64,000 nt of DNA from the NCBI GenBank assembly GCA_020205615.1, contig CM035170.1:31124123-31188122 (forward strand), given 5' to 3'. The DNA is from Panax quinquefolius. Taxonomy: Eukaryota > Streptophyta > Magnoliopsida > Apiales > Araliaceae. Below are positions 47,180-59,083 of this stretch, piece after piece (within the stretch, counting starts at the first letter, position 1; each line of letters begins with the position of its first letter). A program made the translations under genes and the position numbers. Below the pieces are notes generated by a model. The model saw only the letters and a program-made list of their open reading frames with translations, had not been told where the DNA came from and searched no databases.

Positions 47180-48337
47180 ATTTCTGAAGAATTTCTTGGC
47201 TTACTCCCAAAGCTGATATTAAATTTTGTATCGAATTTGAACCGGTACAAAACTTCATTTCTAAAATCTCATGTCGAATGGCTCTATTGAACTTGAGGAG
47301 TTAAAAATTCAATTATAAAATTTGGTACACGAGCCTTTATCTTGTGACTTCCTTTGTGGAATTCACCTAAGCGAACTCTCTGTAGGGGCGTCATATTAAA
47401 TGCGATAGTAAAGCGATAGGTGTCATTGTGACGTCTTATCCAAGGTTGGGATATGAGTCACGATTGAGAGCAACCTAAGTCGATGTCGAAATACGTAGCT
47501 TTCTGGGCTTAGTTGGTTATTATCGGAGATTCGTTGAAGGATATTCTCGAATCGCTATTCCATTATCATAATGACTTCGTAGAGATACAAAATTCGAATG
47601 GAGCAAGGAATGTGGGAAGAGCTTGAAGAACTCGAGAGGAGACTCATTTCAAACATGTTACGACCATGCCATCACTGAAAAGCGAGCGTGGTAGGCGACG
47701 TGTTGAGTAGAAGATCGTATACAAATACGAGTACAATATTGTCAAAGACTCATTTCGTATAATATACAAATAATAGAGATGGAGATGAAAACTCTAGTGA
47801 TACCCATGCATGATGATATCTGAGTATAATCGACTTTAATCGATAAAGTTAAAGGCATTCAAGCTACACACCGGATGATGAATTTGAAGAAGGAGGTCAC
47901 GAAGTTGTTATTTTAAAAGCGAGAATCGGTGAGGTGAGGAAAGCTCAAACCTTGATTTATTAATCCATTTGAAATTCTCGATCGAATAGGGCGTGGCCTA
48001 TAGACTCGTTTTACCACCAAGTATGGCGTGTTCATAACGCGTTTTCACGTGTCGATGTTACGTAAATATGTGGACGACCGAAACACGCGTCATTGAGTTA
48101 GAAACCGGACGAGATAGCGAAGAAGACTTAACGTCACGAGGAGGTACTGTCAAGATTTTGTAGAGGAAAGAACATGACCTATGTCACAGAGGTTATACCA
48201 TAAGTTAAAGTTTTGTGGAGAAACCATGCTTTATTGAGGAAATGACACAGGAGTTGGAAAGCGAAAATGAAAGCGAGGTATCTTTACCTTTTGAAACACA
48301 CAGTATCGCGTCGTCAATTTCGAGGATGAAATTTCGT
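47180..48337 (+). pseudogene. RT edges, RNase H end, integrase tail and chromodomain, element A
   Basis: RT begins near 47215 (IKFCIEFEPVQ, then SCRMALLNL), then jumps to the connection region [17 protein letters not shown] (about 47488-47550). The catalytic core with FIDD is missing. The RNase H end is near 47680-47720 (VVGDVLSRRSYT). The linker with AGD/GEV at 47920 joins directly to the integrase tail (PFEILDRIG near 47965-47990). The chromodomain region still shows VKVLWRNHAL at 48205-48235, then ELESENESEVSLPF. The integrase DDE core is absent. Confidence 0.75.
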
Positions 48338-48348
48338 AAGGAGGGAGG
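48338..48348 (+). promoter_or_regulatory. Polypurine tract, element A
   Basis: AAGGAGGGAGG just before the 3' LTR start TGTAAGACC at 48350. Confidence 0.85.
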
Positions 48349-49562
48349 TTGTAAGACCAAAATTTTTTTAAATAAAAAGGAATTTCCTTTATTTATTATT
48401 TTGAAATAGTAAGGGTTGATTTGATTAATGTGGATAGTTAAGGGTTAAATCATAAATATTTCAAAATAAGCAAGTGGTTATAAAATATTCATTTTTGTCG
48501 GGGAATATTCGTTTGGTGGTGGAATATTAAATCTTTGTGGGGAATATTAAATGACGACAGTAGCGACCGTGTGTGGGCCCCATAACTGAAAGCGATTGGA
48601 TGAGGAAAAGCGACAAAGTTTGGGTGGTTATAAATAACGGCGTAATTATTCTGAATTAAGGCATTTGGAATACCGGTTGGTTAAAATACGATGTCTGGCG
48701 TGGTTGCCGCGATGCTTGCGGTATTACCGCATATTGTTGAATTATTGATCCTTACGTGAAAGGCACTACTCGATAATTATTACGGTGATTCTTGTTCAAT
48801 AGTTCATTTTATTGATTCAATAATTCTTTGCGTTGGTATTTTATATTATTCTTGTTTCAATAATTGTCACCGCATGATGATTTCCCATTATCGGATCAAT
48901 AATTCATATTATTTGAATAATATTATTAGATAACATTATTGGCAATGTCTAGAAAGTTACATCTAAAGGAGAGGTTTGGTCACTAATTGCGGCGCCCGAT
49001 GAATGAGATCCTTATTGGAAAGCCCCTCTTTCTGAGGAGCGGCTGGTTGTCATAATTGTGATTACGTAATATTATTTGTGAATAATTAATTATTGATTCA
49101 TATGATAAGAAATATTTATTTTATATGAATATAAATGATGGATTTATTTATGTGGTTATTAATGAAGGAATTAATGTTGAGGTGTTTTATCGATATTTTA
49201 TCGGATTGGAGGTATTAAAAATCAAATCGGGGTTTTGAGATATATTGCGGGGTTATAATTTTTAATCCGAATGAGTTGGATCGTTGTAATTTTTGGATAT
49301 GTTATACATACATAAGTTGAGTATATGTCCACAAATTTTGAACCGTTAAAAATGCACGAATGATTTGTTGTGAATTTTAAGAGGTGTCGGATTCGGAAAT
49401 TAGGTTTATAATTGATTTTGGTGGAAAATTCTAGAATTGAGTGGGCCCCACTTGTGGTTGGTGAAGAAATGTGCTGAATTTTATTTCAAATGTGGTGGGT
49501 GGCAATAGTAGCGGTAAAGCCATCGGTGTGGCAGTCAAATCTGCTTGGTGTCTAACATTTTC

Positions 49563-49570
49563 TATAAATA
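49563..49570 (+). promoter_or_regulatory. TATA box, element A 3' LTR
   Basis: TATAAATA in the same context as 43726-43733. Confidence 0.6.
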
Positions 49571-50260
49571 GAAATTTAAGTTAGAATTGAAAATCACACG
49601 AAACAAAGTTTTCTCTCTTTCTCTCTACTATATTATTGAGTGTATTTTGTGAGTATTTAGATACTTTGAGAGTTCTTTGTTGATTACAAGTTTCATTCAA
49701 AGATCACTTAGATCTTTCCTTAGAAATCTTGATTCTTTGAGGTAAGGGATATTATTTTTTCGTAATGATATTATTTCTTGATATCATTATCTTTGAAATA
49801 TTGATCTGAAGTTTTATCAAATTTAGAACTTTTTCATGTCGGGGTTACTATTCATGAGTTACTATTCACGAGTTACTATTCATGAGTTACTATTCACGAT
49901 TACTATTCACGAGTACTTATTAATGAAGCGTGAAAATGTTTTTTGTGGAATTTCTATCTTTTGGTGTCAGTTACTATTCACGTATCGACACTATTCACGT
50001 ATCTGACACTATTCACGAATCGGCACTATTCATAGAAAAATGAAAATTTTCTTTTTAGTCCAAAATATCTATTTTGGATACTAGCTTTGATTGTATCCAT
50101 ATTTTGATCATTCTTGAATTTTACACCACTATGATTATTTTTGAGGTATTTTTGACGTGGATAAAACCAAGTACTGAATCCTTAATCCTTGTCATTTTGT
50201 TTCCTTTGGATTCGTTTCTTTAAAATATTTTCATCATCCTCGGTCTTAAATGATGATATT

Positions 50261-50595
50261 ATTGAATATCTTTGGCTGTAGTGCAAAGATGAATGATTTC
50301 TGAAGAATATCTTTGGCACCAGAGTGCAAAGATGAGCAGTGTTTAAATAAACATAATAATCGATGAATATCTTTGGCCTTTAGTGCAAAGATGAGCAGTG
50401 TTGAGATGAACATGACCGATTGATGAATATCTTTGGCCTTTAGTGCAAAGATGAGCAGTGTTTAAATGAACATGATTGATGATGAATATCTTTAGCCTTT
50501 AGTGCAAAGATGAGCAGTGTTGAGATGAACATGGCCGATTGATGAATATCTTTTGGCCTATAGTGCAAAGATGAATATTTGATTTGAGATGAATA
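50261..50595 (+). repeat. 60-bp hairpin array, element A 3' LTR
   Basis: Same ATCTTTG/CAAAGAT units as in the 5' LTR. Confidence 0.85.
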
Positions 50596-51110
50596 TTGAT
50601 TGATGTTACAGGGATAAAATATTGATGATGAACTGTTAAATTCATAGATTATAGTAGATTTCATTCTCTACGTAACTCTTCTATGAATATTGATCTGAAA
50701 CTTGTTGTCTATTGTATTCTATCAGATTTTTCCCTGTTGGAGACTAACGATAATTTGTTGTATATTATCTTAGTCATAACATTCTTTACTGGGCTAGTTG
50801 AGCTCACCCTTTTCCTTGTTGTTCCATTTTTCTTCTCAGGAGGCGAGAATGTAGCGAGTACTAGTCGGGGTATGGAATGAAGGTTCTAGAGAGAGTTGTT
50901 TAGTAGTCCTCACCATTATTGTAAAATAATGTATCAATAAATGTGATGAGGATTTATTTGAGTATAAATATTGTCTAGAAGATAATATTTGTATTTAAAC
51001 TCACAGTTTTATTGTTGTGATAATAAAGTTGTAGTTGTTTCTGTACCATGTATTTGGCGACTCAGAATGGGTTGGATGGAATGGACCTATTTTGGGGTCG
51101 TCACAATTAA

Positions 51111-51900
51111 ACTTCAATTACCCTTGAAATCTTATCCAAACCAAACTTTCTTTGGTGCGGACTTGTACTCTAAATACTGAGATGAACAACCCTATGTTTA
51201 GGGGTTTACGCTTAGCGTTGAAATGGTTGTGCACAATACATTGTAAGGAGGATTGATCCCCCTAAGTACGTGGAGTCCTTATAGTCATATGACTGTTAAA
51301 GTTAAAGTTGAAAGATTACTTATAACTGTGGACATGGTTCATGGTCATTTGACCTTCAGTAGTTTATTTAAGAATGTTAATAGAACAAATTATTCAGTTC
51401 TATTGAGCCTATGAGTTGGCAAACATTGAAATGTTAATAGAATATATCATTCAGTTCTATTGAGCCTATTATTTGCCAAATGTTGTAATGTTAATAGAAC
51501 ATATTATTCATTCTATTGAGCCTATTATTTGGCAAATGTTATAAAGATATTTATTCTTATCTCAAGTGAGCTTTGTTTGCTCACTCTTGCATATTTATAC
51601 ACTTATTGCAGTTATAGTTGAGAAGGTAGATAAACCTACAACTAGCAAAAGAAAGGAAAAAATGTACAAGTGATGAAGACTTGTAATTTTGCTTTATCGT
51701 TATGATGATAGACTTTTAATAATGATGTGATGTAATAATTTTATTTTCGCACTAGGAGATAATGTTTTTATTAAAGTAATCCTGTATGGGCAGGTTTTTA
51801 TTATTCAATTTATTATGATTGGGTAGTTAGATATGAATGTTTTGATTACGTGAACACCAAATCTTGAGGTAATGAAGTACCGGAATTTGGGGGTGTCACA
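51111..51900 (+). mobile_element. Solo LTR D, second piece
   Basis: Right part of LTR D after element A. It ends GGAATTTGGGGGTGTCACA at 51900, followed by the ATTTA duplication. A tandem array is at about 51375-51545. No gene. Confidence 0.85.
51375..51545 (+). repeat. Tandem repeat with TAGAAC/GTTCTA stems, LTR D
   Basis: Three units of about 58-60 bp: AATGTTAATAGAACATATTATTCAGTTCTATTGAGCCTATTATTTGGCAAATG type. Each contains TAGAAC...GTTCTA (TAGAAT and no G in varied units), a short hairpin. Confidence 0.8.
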
Positions 51901-51905
51901 ATTTA

Positions 51906-52612
51906 TGTACTTTGATATCATCAAATATCACCTTTAATAGGGTGGACTATAAAGGTGATTATTGGGTACATCATGAATCGTGTGAGGAATATGAGTGATC
52001 TAGATAGAATTTAACCATCCTATATATTAGGGGTGGTATCCATAGACCTCTAGATTGAGTAGGACTATGAAATGCATGGCCATGCTCAAATAGTGATTTG
52101 TTTCATATAGTCTACTCATTGATCAAGAAAAACTCAGATTAAATTATGAAGAGTATGACACATTCCATGACTCGAGTTTAATCTAGGATATTAAGGTTAA
52201 AAAGATTAAATTACATTGAAACATTGGTCACGAAAAGGTTGCATCGAATCATCGATCTTATTATTACTTGGGTAGCAATGATGCATTACTAGATGTTTAG
52301 CATTCACATTTTATAATTTTATAATATGATTTTAAAATTATTGCCAACGTAATAATAACATATAGGGTCACACACATAGAAACGTAATTAAAAGGAATTA
52401 ATTTAAATTATAAATTATTTAAATATGTCAATATGATTGATAATATTTAAATTACGAATTTAAATTAATAGGATAATTTATATATAGGTATATTAATTAA
52501 GTAAGACCTAATTAAGATATATATATAAATAATTTCGGATTTTAAAAGGGTTTTGGATTAATCTTTTTTAACCGCTATATATATGATATGTAGTATGTGG
52601 CCTCTAAAATTC
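51906..52612 (+). mobile_element. Copia-like LTR E, third piece
   Basis: Continues E after LTR D. AT-rich, non-coding, with a TATA-like CTATATATATGA at about 52574-52585. It is cut at 52612 by the start of element C. AATTC at 52608-52612 is the predicted duplication for the far end of C outside the window. Confidence 0.5.
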
Positions 52613-55608
52613 TGGACACCCATATCTCTCGAATTCGATTGCATCACGTCTAACTACGAATATCTTACTAAAATCAACAACGGAAATACTAGAATAATTT
52701 ACATTGATATAATATAAATATTTGTGTCCCAAGGTACCGTAACCATTACTACGACAATTCAGTGATTAACTTAACATAACTTAATCATTCTTGAATACAT
52801 CATAACAAGCATAACAATAATAATAATACTTCTAGTCTTAAGGACTAAGTTATTATGTCGCCTTGCCCTTTCCCTTGTCCTCGTCTCAAGTAAATACTGC
52901 CTTGCTCTTTAACTCATAATGTTTTAGGAAGCAAGAATGAGCAACGAGTTTGCCCAACAAGTAATATAGCCGTAAGAACAAGCGGTTATAGCATTTAAAC
53001 CTTTCAAGGGTATAATAATAATGGTAGTTCAAGGATATCAAGAAATATCAAGAGTATTCAATAGGTGTCGCTATAGACTGAAGGATATCAACAAAATTTT
53101 AGGATTCATTCATTTCGAGGTTCAACATGAATGAGTACTGTGCAGTCACTAAGGACTAAGAACTCTTACTAGAATTAACAGTATTACACTGTAATCCAAT
53201 GTAAACGAGTACAACAGGTGATCAGCCTAAAGTACCCTACGTTATGCATAACATTTAATCATAATCATGTGCGCATGTCGGTTCCCCGACAATATATAAT
53301 TTCCCCTTCAATGAAGGTTGTTCATCTCAGGAGATTTACGATAGTTTGCACCAAGTCAATTGGTTTGGATAGCATAATAATAGTCTAGTCGAATCAAAGG
53401 CTTAGACAATTTTTATCATGCATATAAGAACGATAAATCCAATACTTGCAACAACTTCAAGGTATATAAATGATTTTCGAATAGAAACAGATATTTGCTT
53501 GAGACGACAATTCGAGTGTAAGAAGTAAGGAACTTGCAACACAATAATAGTAGTGTTCGGATACTTGCTCAATGTAAATTTAAGTGAGGTTAGGGAACTT
53601 GCTTTTAGCGTTGATTGCTACTTATAGCGAAAATCACCTCAATGAACTATGTTTGTCCTATTTATGTAAGTATAGGTATTCATTAGCCAAACACACTTGA
53701 TATACATATATAAACAACATGTACACATAACACATTTTTTTTCTATGTATTCTGCTGCACCCATCAAAACTCATAGCTGTACACTAACATGCTCATACTT
53801 TTGACCACTGCTAGTTTATTCATAATCTTTCTTCTTTGTAGTTCCAAGAGGTTCATTGCTTTAAGTAGACCATAACATCTATTAATCCCACCGACCCCTT
53901 TTCTACGCATGTTTGCAGGCATTAGATTTATTTTCCGAGTTAGTAAAATTCTCTACTTAGAACTCATTCGTAATAATAGTTTATAGCGGTATAGGAATAT
54001 TTATTAATCCATCCTTATATCAAGTTATGATGGGGTCTCCGAGTCCCGGACATTTCGCCATGTCCGTCAAGACATCCGCCATGTCCCAGAAACTGGACGT
54101 CCGGCCATGTCCGAAGCCTAAGACGTCTGGCCATGTTCGAAGATGAAGACATATGGCCATGTACGAAGCCGAAGTCATTTAGCCATGTCCGAAGATATTA
54201 CGACTTGTCCGAAGACAACACGCTTTGTCCAAGACATCTCAAAGTCGACTCTTTCGGAGACTTGATTACACTATTCTTCGACAAGGTCTAAGTTTGTCGA
54301 GTTAATTTCATTAAGACTTTACTATATGCATACAGCCTAAGGGAATTTCTTAATACATGGTCTAACATGACCAAGAACCCATCACCGGTTCTAAAATGCA
54401 CGGTAAACAACACCCCATGGAGTTTAGAAGCAGTGAACATGCTCTGTTTTGCAGAGTAGCCACGACTTGATTCCAGGCAATTATTAACGTATTCATGCAC
54501 GAAAGTAAACTTTCTAAACACCCTATATCATGCTAATTCATCATACTTGACCTATTAATTTAAGAAAACCGAGAATCAAATAAGACTTAAGTTAAGAACA
54601 AGTAGAAATTATACCTTCTCGAGCTTTAACCTTGATATCTCACACACCGATTTGATAATGCTTATGAACTCGAGAATTCTTTACTCGATTTCTCCAACAC
54701 TCTTATCCCTATAATGATGATTGCCATGGTGGCTTGTATTTAAAGAGAAAAGCATGGACTAGACACTTGCTTTACCCAATGTTGGGATTCATGTTGCAAT
54801 AGAAATGAACAATGGTTACTTAAGGAGTTGTTTAACCACTCCATACCAGCCACTTACCTATCCCTGCATGCCTAGGATTAGCAGCTTGAAAGTTTGCGTA
54901 AATAGAGTTTAGGCTACTGTTCATTGGGACAAGAGAATAGATCTCAGACATAGACAAGGGGCTAGTCGGTCGGGCCCATTGCCCCACGCCACATTTTATT
55001 TAACCAACACCTTGTACCATCAGTTAACTATTATGTTGGGTTCCGAATTGGATTTTAAATAACCCAAGTTTATTGGGCTAACTCAAAAGTCCATCAATTA
55101 ATTTATTGGGCTAGACTCCCAATTTATTATTTGGATTATAAACATGTAAATACTTAATTATTATGGCAGCAAATTAATTAATTTAATTTACCCAATAACA
55201 CTAAATTATACACCACCTTAATAATTATTAATAAGTTAGGTTATTTCACATAATTTAAGTTACTCACTTAATAATAAGAAAAAGATTTAGTCCATCCAGA
55301 GAAGCTTTCAAACCAATTCAATAATTTATTATTACCCTGGTATAATTAAATAAATTAATTATATACCACCTCTCTTATTGTCATCTTTTACTTAGTAATG
55401 CATTCCTTCTTAATTATTCCTCACTAATTCCATCATTGTGTCACACAAGACATTTCATAAACCTATCATAATTCTCCACATCTTATCAATTATAAAAGTT
55501 CAATTTTAATTCAATTGAGTTACTCACCTCATGCCATGTAAGCATTTATAAAATAAATAATCACAGTGCTCTATTTATAAATATTAATATTAAATCATAA
55601 AATTTACG
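52613..55608 (-). mobile_element. 3' LTR of chromovirus C (minus strand), main part
   Basis: In sense the LTR starts TGTAATACCCG (58046, right after the polypurine tract), is interrupted by the family B solo LTR at 55609-58037, and continues to about 52613, where it would end GGTGTCCA. The total is about 3.0 kb. The interior is non-coding; the frame at 54288-54521 has no recognisable domain. A palindrome-rich repeat lies at about 54035-54240, and a TATA-like TTTAAATAC (minus) at about 54735-54745. The low-coordinate end is the least certain boundary. Confidence 0.65.
54035..54240 (-). repeat. Tandem repeat of GGCCATGTCCGAAG units in C LTR
   Basis: About six units of 30-35 bp: GACGTCTGGCCATGTTCGAAG, GACATATGGCCATGTACGAAG and relatives. 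Many contain short inverted pairs, such as GGACATTTCGCCATGTCC at about 54048-54065 and GACATCCGCCATGTC at about 54070-54084. C/G content is higher than in the flanks. Confidence 0.75.
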
Positions 55609-58032
55609 TGTGAGACCCAGATTTTATTAATAAAGATTTAAATTTTGTCGAAATAATTTTTAATATTATGGTGTGAATTTGAGATAATATTATAGTTGTG
55701 GGTAGTATTTATAAATTTTGTAAAGTATGCAAGTGGTTATATTATATTCGATTGGTCGAGAATATTCGGTTTAGCGGGGAATATTAAATGCAACTACTCA
55801 ATCATTGGTGGACCCCATAATGTAATTATTATTTGGATTGAGAAAACGACAAAAATATTTTATTAAAATAACGGTAGGAAGTTTTACCGTGTATTCTTGT
55901 TGAACTACTCGGTAGTAAAAATACGATGTCGTGTGGTTGCATAGTAACACGGGTATTGATTATCGATGCTTATGTGAGAAGTCACTTCGGTTTGATTCCA
56001 TTATTGTCGATTAATAATATGAATTATTATAGCGATAATGACGTTTTGTTTTATTCAGTATTATTAACGTAATAAAAGCGAAACATCTTTTTATATAAAA
56101 TAGAATACTTTATTAAAGTTATTCTATAAATAGAATATATTATATTTTATTATGCATAGTGTTGCATAGTGTTTTTTAGTATTTTGCATAGTATTTTTTG
56201 CATAGTATTGCATAGTGTTTGCATAGTAAAATGTTTTTATAAAAGAATATATTATATTTTATTTAAAAGATTTTTCTTTAAATATGGACCGCCAGATTAA
56301 AGTAAATCAATCTGGACTGTTCATGGATTAGTTACTTATGCATTCCATTTTCCTATAAATAGAAGCTCATTCCTTCATTATTTTCTTACGAATTCATTGA
56401 AACTCTAGAGAGAAATTATAGAGAAAGCTATAGAGAGAAAAATAAAGAAGAAGAGTATTCTCGCTACTTCACTACTTCTATATTCAGTTTCTTTTCACGG
56501 TAAGAGGTGTTATTCTTTCTTCTTGAAGAGAACTTACATTATTCCATTCACTATTATTCTTACATTGGAATAACTTTTGTAAAAGTGGCATACCCTATAC
56601 ATAACTTGTGATCTGCAGATACCCTATACTTAGGTGAAATCCTTATGTTATTCCATTGCTTATTATTACTGCTTGGAATAACTCAGTATCTGCCGATTTT
56701 ACCCTATACTTGGTGACATTCTTCTATTATTTTGTTGGAACATCACATGCATGTGTTTTACACCCGGACACAGTTCCGCTTTTATTATTCTGTTGGAACA
56801 TCACATGCATGTGTTTTACACCGACCAGGTTTAAAATTTTATCATTACATTGGAATATCCTATCTCATGTGTTTTACACCGGATCTGGTTCCATCTTTAT
56901 TATTACATTTGGAACATCACATCCGATTGTGAATTTCACCGACTTTGGTTCCGTTATTATTATTCTTTGGAATAACTTTTGTCTATCGCAGTACCGCATG
57001 CATGGTGATTTCTTTTGTTATTCCATTCTTTATTATACCCAGTTGGTTAAAACTTTGACTTCTATACTCCATGAAATTAGTAGAATATCCTTGATATTTA
57101 TGTTTCATCCAGTATCTTTTCATGGAAATATTCTTCTGATCATTCTTGAATTTTACTCTACTAAAACGATGATCATGTTGACAATTTGGGCGTTAATAAT
57201 TCATGGATTAAATAATTCTTGAACTTGTTTTATTGAATTACTATGTCATTGTCATCATCCTCATGTTATATTATGTTATCTTTGGCTTACGTGCATAGAT
57301 GAACTTAGTATGATTATGACCGAGGATCATTCGGTATAATCATGACTTGATATAAATGATGTGACAAAAGTCCTCGGTGGCTTTTAATGCGGTGATGGAT
57401 AGTTTTGGTATGATTATGACCGGGGGTGATTCGGTATATAGTCATGACCATTGATAATTTGATGAAAATCCTTGGCCGTGGTGCGGGGATGATTAGATGT
57501 GGTGGTTTATTATTAAAAATCGAGTCTCGGAGATAAAATTGATGAAAACCTTTTAAAACCTAAAAGATAGTAGACTTTATTCTCTACTTGACTCTTTTAA
57601 TGGATTGCTTATTCCACTGCAGATTAAACCGGTTGTCTATTGTATTTTATCGGTTTAACACTATTGAAAGGCTAATGATAATTTATTACGCATTATCTTA
57701 GTCATAATATTTCTTCTTGGGCTAGTTGAGCTCACCCTTTCTTTCATTGTTCTCTTGAAATGAGAACATAGTTTGGGACGAGTCGAGGAACGAAGTAATG
57801 GTCCGGAGGATAGCATTAGTAGTCCTCACTATTCATGAAATAGTGTGATAATAGTTTAATGAGGACTCCTTTTGAGTTTGAATAATATCTAGTAGACAAA
57901 ATTTGTATTCAAACTCACAGTTTATGTCGTATTGTACACGACAGTTATATTAGTAAGTTGTATTTGAATTTATGTACCATGTAAGTGGCGACCCAAGATG
58001 GGTGACGTATACCTAATTTTGGGGGCGTCACA
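55609..58032 (+). mobile_element. Solo LTR of family B
   Basis: 2424 bp from TGTGAGACCC to GGGGGCGTCACA, flanked by TTACG at 55604-55608 and 58033-58037. It is collinear with the B array LTRs, with a TATA box at 56354-56361 and arrays at about 56530-57040 and 57265-57510. No internal domain is attached. It probably formed by LTR-LTR recombination after an insertion into the LTR of C. Frames at 56656-57222 translate the palindrome array and are not a gene. Confidence 0.94.
56354..56361 (+). promoter_or_regulatory. TATA box, family B solo LTR
   Basis: TATAAATA followed by GAAGCTCATTCCTTC. It could transcribe rightward, antisense to the coding region of C. Confidence 0.6.
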
Positions 58033-58037
58033 TTACG

Positions 58038-58046
58038 GGTATTACA
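58038..58046 (-). mobile_element. First nine bases of C 3' LTR
   Basis: GGTATTACA on the plus strand is the sense LTR start TGTAATACC, separated from the rest of the LTR by the solo B LTR. Confidence 0.8.
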
Positions 58047-58059
58047 TCCTCTCCCCTTA
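58047..58059 (-). promoter_or_regulatory. Polypurine tract of element C
   Basis: The minus strand reads TAAGGGGAGAGGA directly before TGTAATACCC. Confidence 0.85.
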
Positions 58060-58084
58060 TAAAAATTCCGTCCTCGGAATTGAT

Positions 58085-58500
58085 ACAAGGTTACACAAAA
58101 AGATGGGGATAGTCTCTCCTCATCCTATCTTCTAATTCTCATGTGGCCTCCTCGACATCGTGGTTTCGCCTAACAACCTTTACAGAAGATATAACTTTGT
58201 TTCTTAGCATTTGTTCTTTCTTATCTATTATCTGATCAAGAATTTTTTTCATATGCCAGATTCTTCTCTACTTGAATGGGCTCATAGGAAATCGCGTGCT
58301 TATAGTCAGACTTATGCAGACGTAAATGCGGAAATGTGAAACACGTTGTGGATGTGTTCCATTGGGGTGCAAAAGCAACTTTGTATGCCACTTCGCCCAC
58401 TCGCTTCAATATCTCGAATGGCTCTATGAACCTCGGACTCAATTTTCCTTTCTTTCCGAAATCTGATCTTTCCCTTCCAAGGAGATACCTTCAAAACACA
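58085..58500 (-). pseudogene. Integrase C-terminal domain and chromodomain, C (broken)
   Basis: The minus strand from about 58494 gives MKVSPWKG then KLSPRFIEPFEILKRVGEVAYKVA in overlapping frames. After a frame change come ILDQIIDKKEQMLRNKV and a chromodomain-like VKVVRRNHDVEEAT. A stop (TGA) stands where Trp is expected, followed by ELEDRMRRDYPHLFV and the end of pol at about 58090. The lost Trp is part of the aromatic cage in working chromodomains. Same domain order as in B1. Confidence 0.82.
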
Positions 58501-58552
58501 AAACTCCGAGCTTCAAAGTCTCGGTTACGACGATGCAAGTCGGCATACTTCT

Positions 58553-58972
58553 TTAGCGATCTTGAGTTGCTACCAATTTGCCCTTATCGTTGCTTGCTAC
58601 CACGTCGGTACGTTTCTTTGGACTAATTCTCGGTCCCAAAAGTCGTCGTTCTCCGACTTCATCCCAACATAATGGTGTTCTACACTTTCTCCCATAAAGA
58701 GCTTCATATGGCGTCATACCGATACTCGCATGATAGTTATTATTGTAAGCAAATTCTACTAATGGTAAATGGTCATCCCAATTTCCCTTGAAGTCCATCA
58801 CACAAGCTCTAAGCATGTCCTCCAACGTTTGTATGGTTCGTTCACTCTGCCCGTTAGTTTGAGGGTGATAAGCAGTACTTAATCTCAATTGAGTTCCCAT
58901 TCGTTCCTGCAAACTTTTCCAGAATTTTGACGTGAAACGCGGATCTCGATCGGAGACAATCGACACCGGCAC
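58553..58972 (-). pseudogene. Integrase catalytic core, element C (frameshifted polyprotein piece)
   Basis: A 139-residue open stretch with D8 (IVSDRD) and E44 (NGQSER), 35 residues apart, then [18 protein letters not shown], the [11 protein letters not shown] block and [19 protein letters not shown]. The first catalytic Asp lies on the preceding frame at about 59132-59134 (MDFVVGLP). A frame break at about 58980-59084 separates them. Confidence 0.88.
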
Positions 58973-59083
58973 TCCATGTCACGATACGATTTCCTTTACA
59001 TACAATTTTGCTAACTAGTTCAAATTGAATCGAATCTTGATGGGTAGAAAATGAGTTGTCTTTGTTAGTCGGTCCACAATAAC

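Larger units (their letters stand above)
42500..51105 (+). mobile_element. Complete family A chromovirus, non-autonomous
   Basis: 8606 bp, TGTAAGACCCC to GGGGTCGTCACA, flanked by ATTAA at 42495-42499 and 51106-51110. The 5' LTR is 42500-45290, the internal region 45291-48349 and the 3' LTR 48350-51105. The 3-kb interior keeps remnants of gag, zinc knuckle, protease, a short RT start, the RT-RNase H connection and the integrase tail plus chromodomain. It lacks the RT active site and the integrase core. It sits inside solo LTR D. Confidence 0.95.
48350..51105 (+). mobile_element. 3' LTR of element A
   Basis: 2756 bp, near-identical to the 5' LTR apart from small changes concentrated at CHG-like sites. 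TATA box at 49563-49570; short ACTATTCAC repeats at about 49845-49925; hairpin array at about 50261-50595. No gene. Confidence 0.94.

Noticed and set aside
40125..51900. LTR D and element A as one large element
   Set aside because: Different termini and two different duplications (ATTTA outside, ATTAA inside) show A is nested in D.
52613..55608. Frame 54288-54521 as a small gene
   Set aside because: No recognisable motif; it lies inside the LTR of element C.
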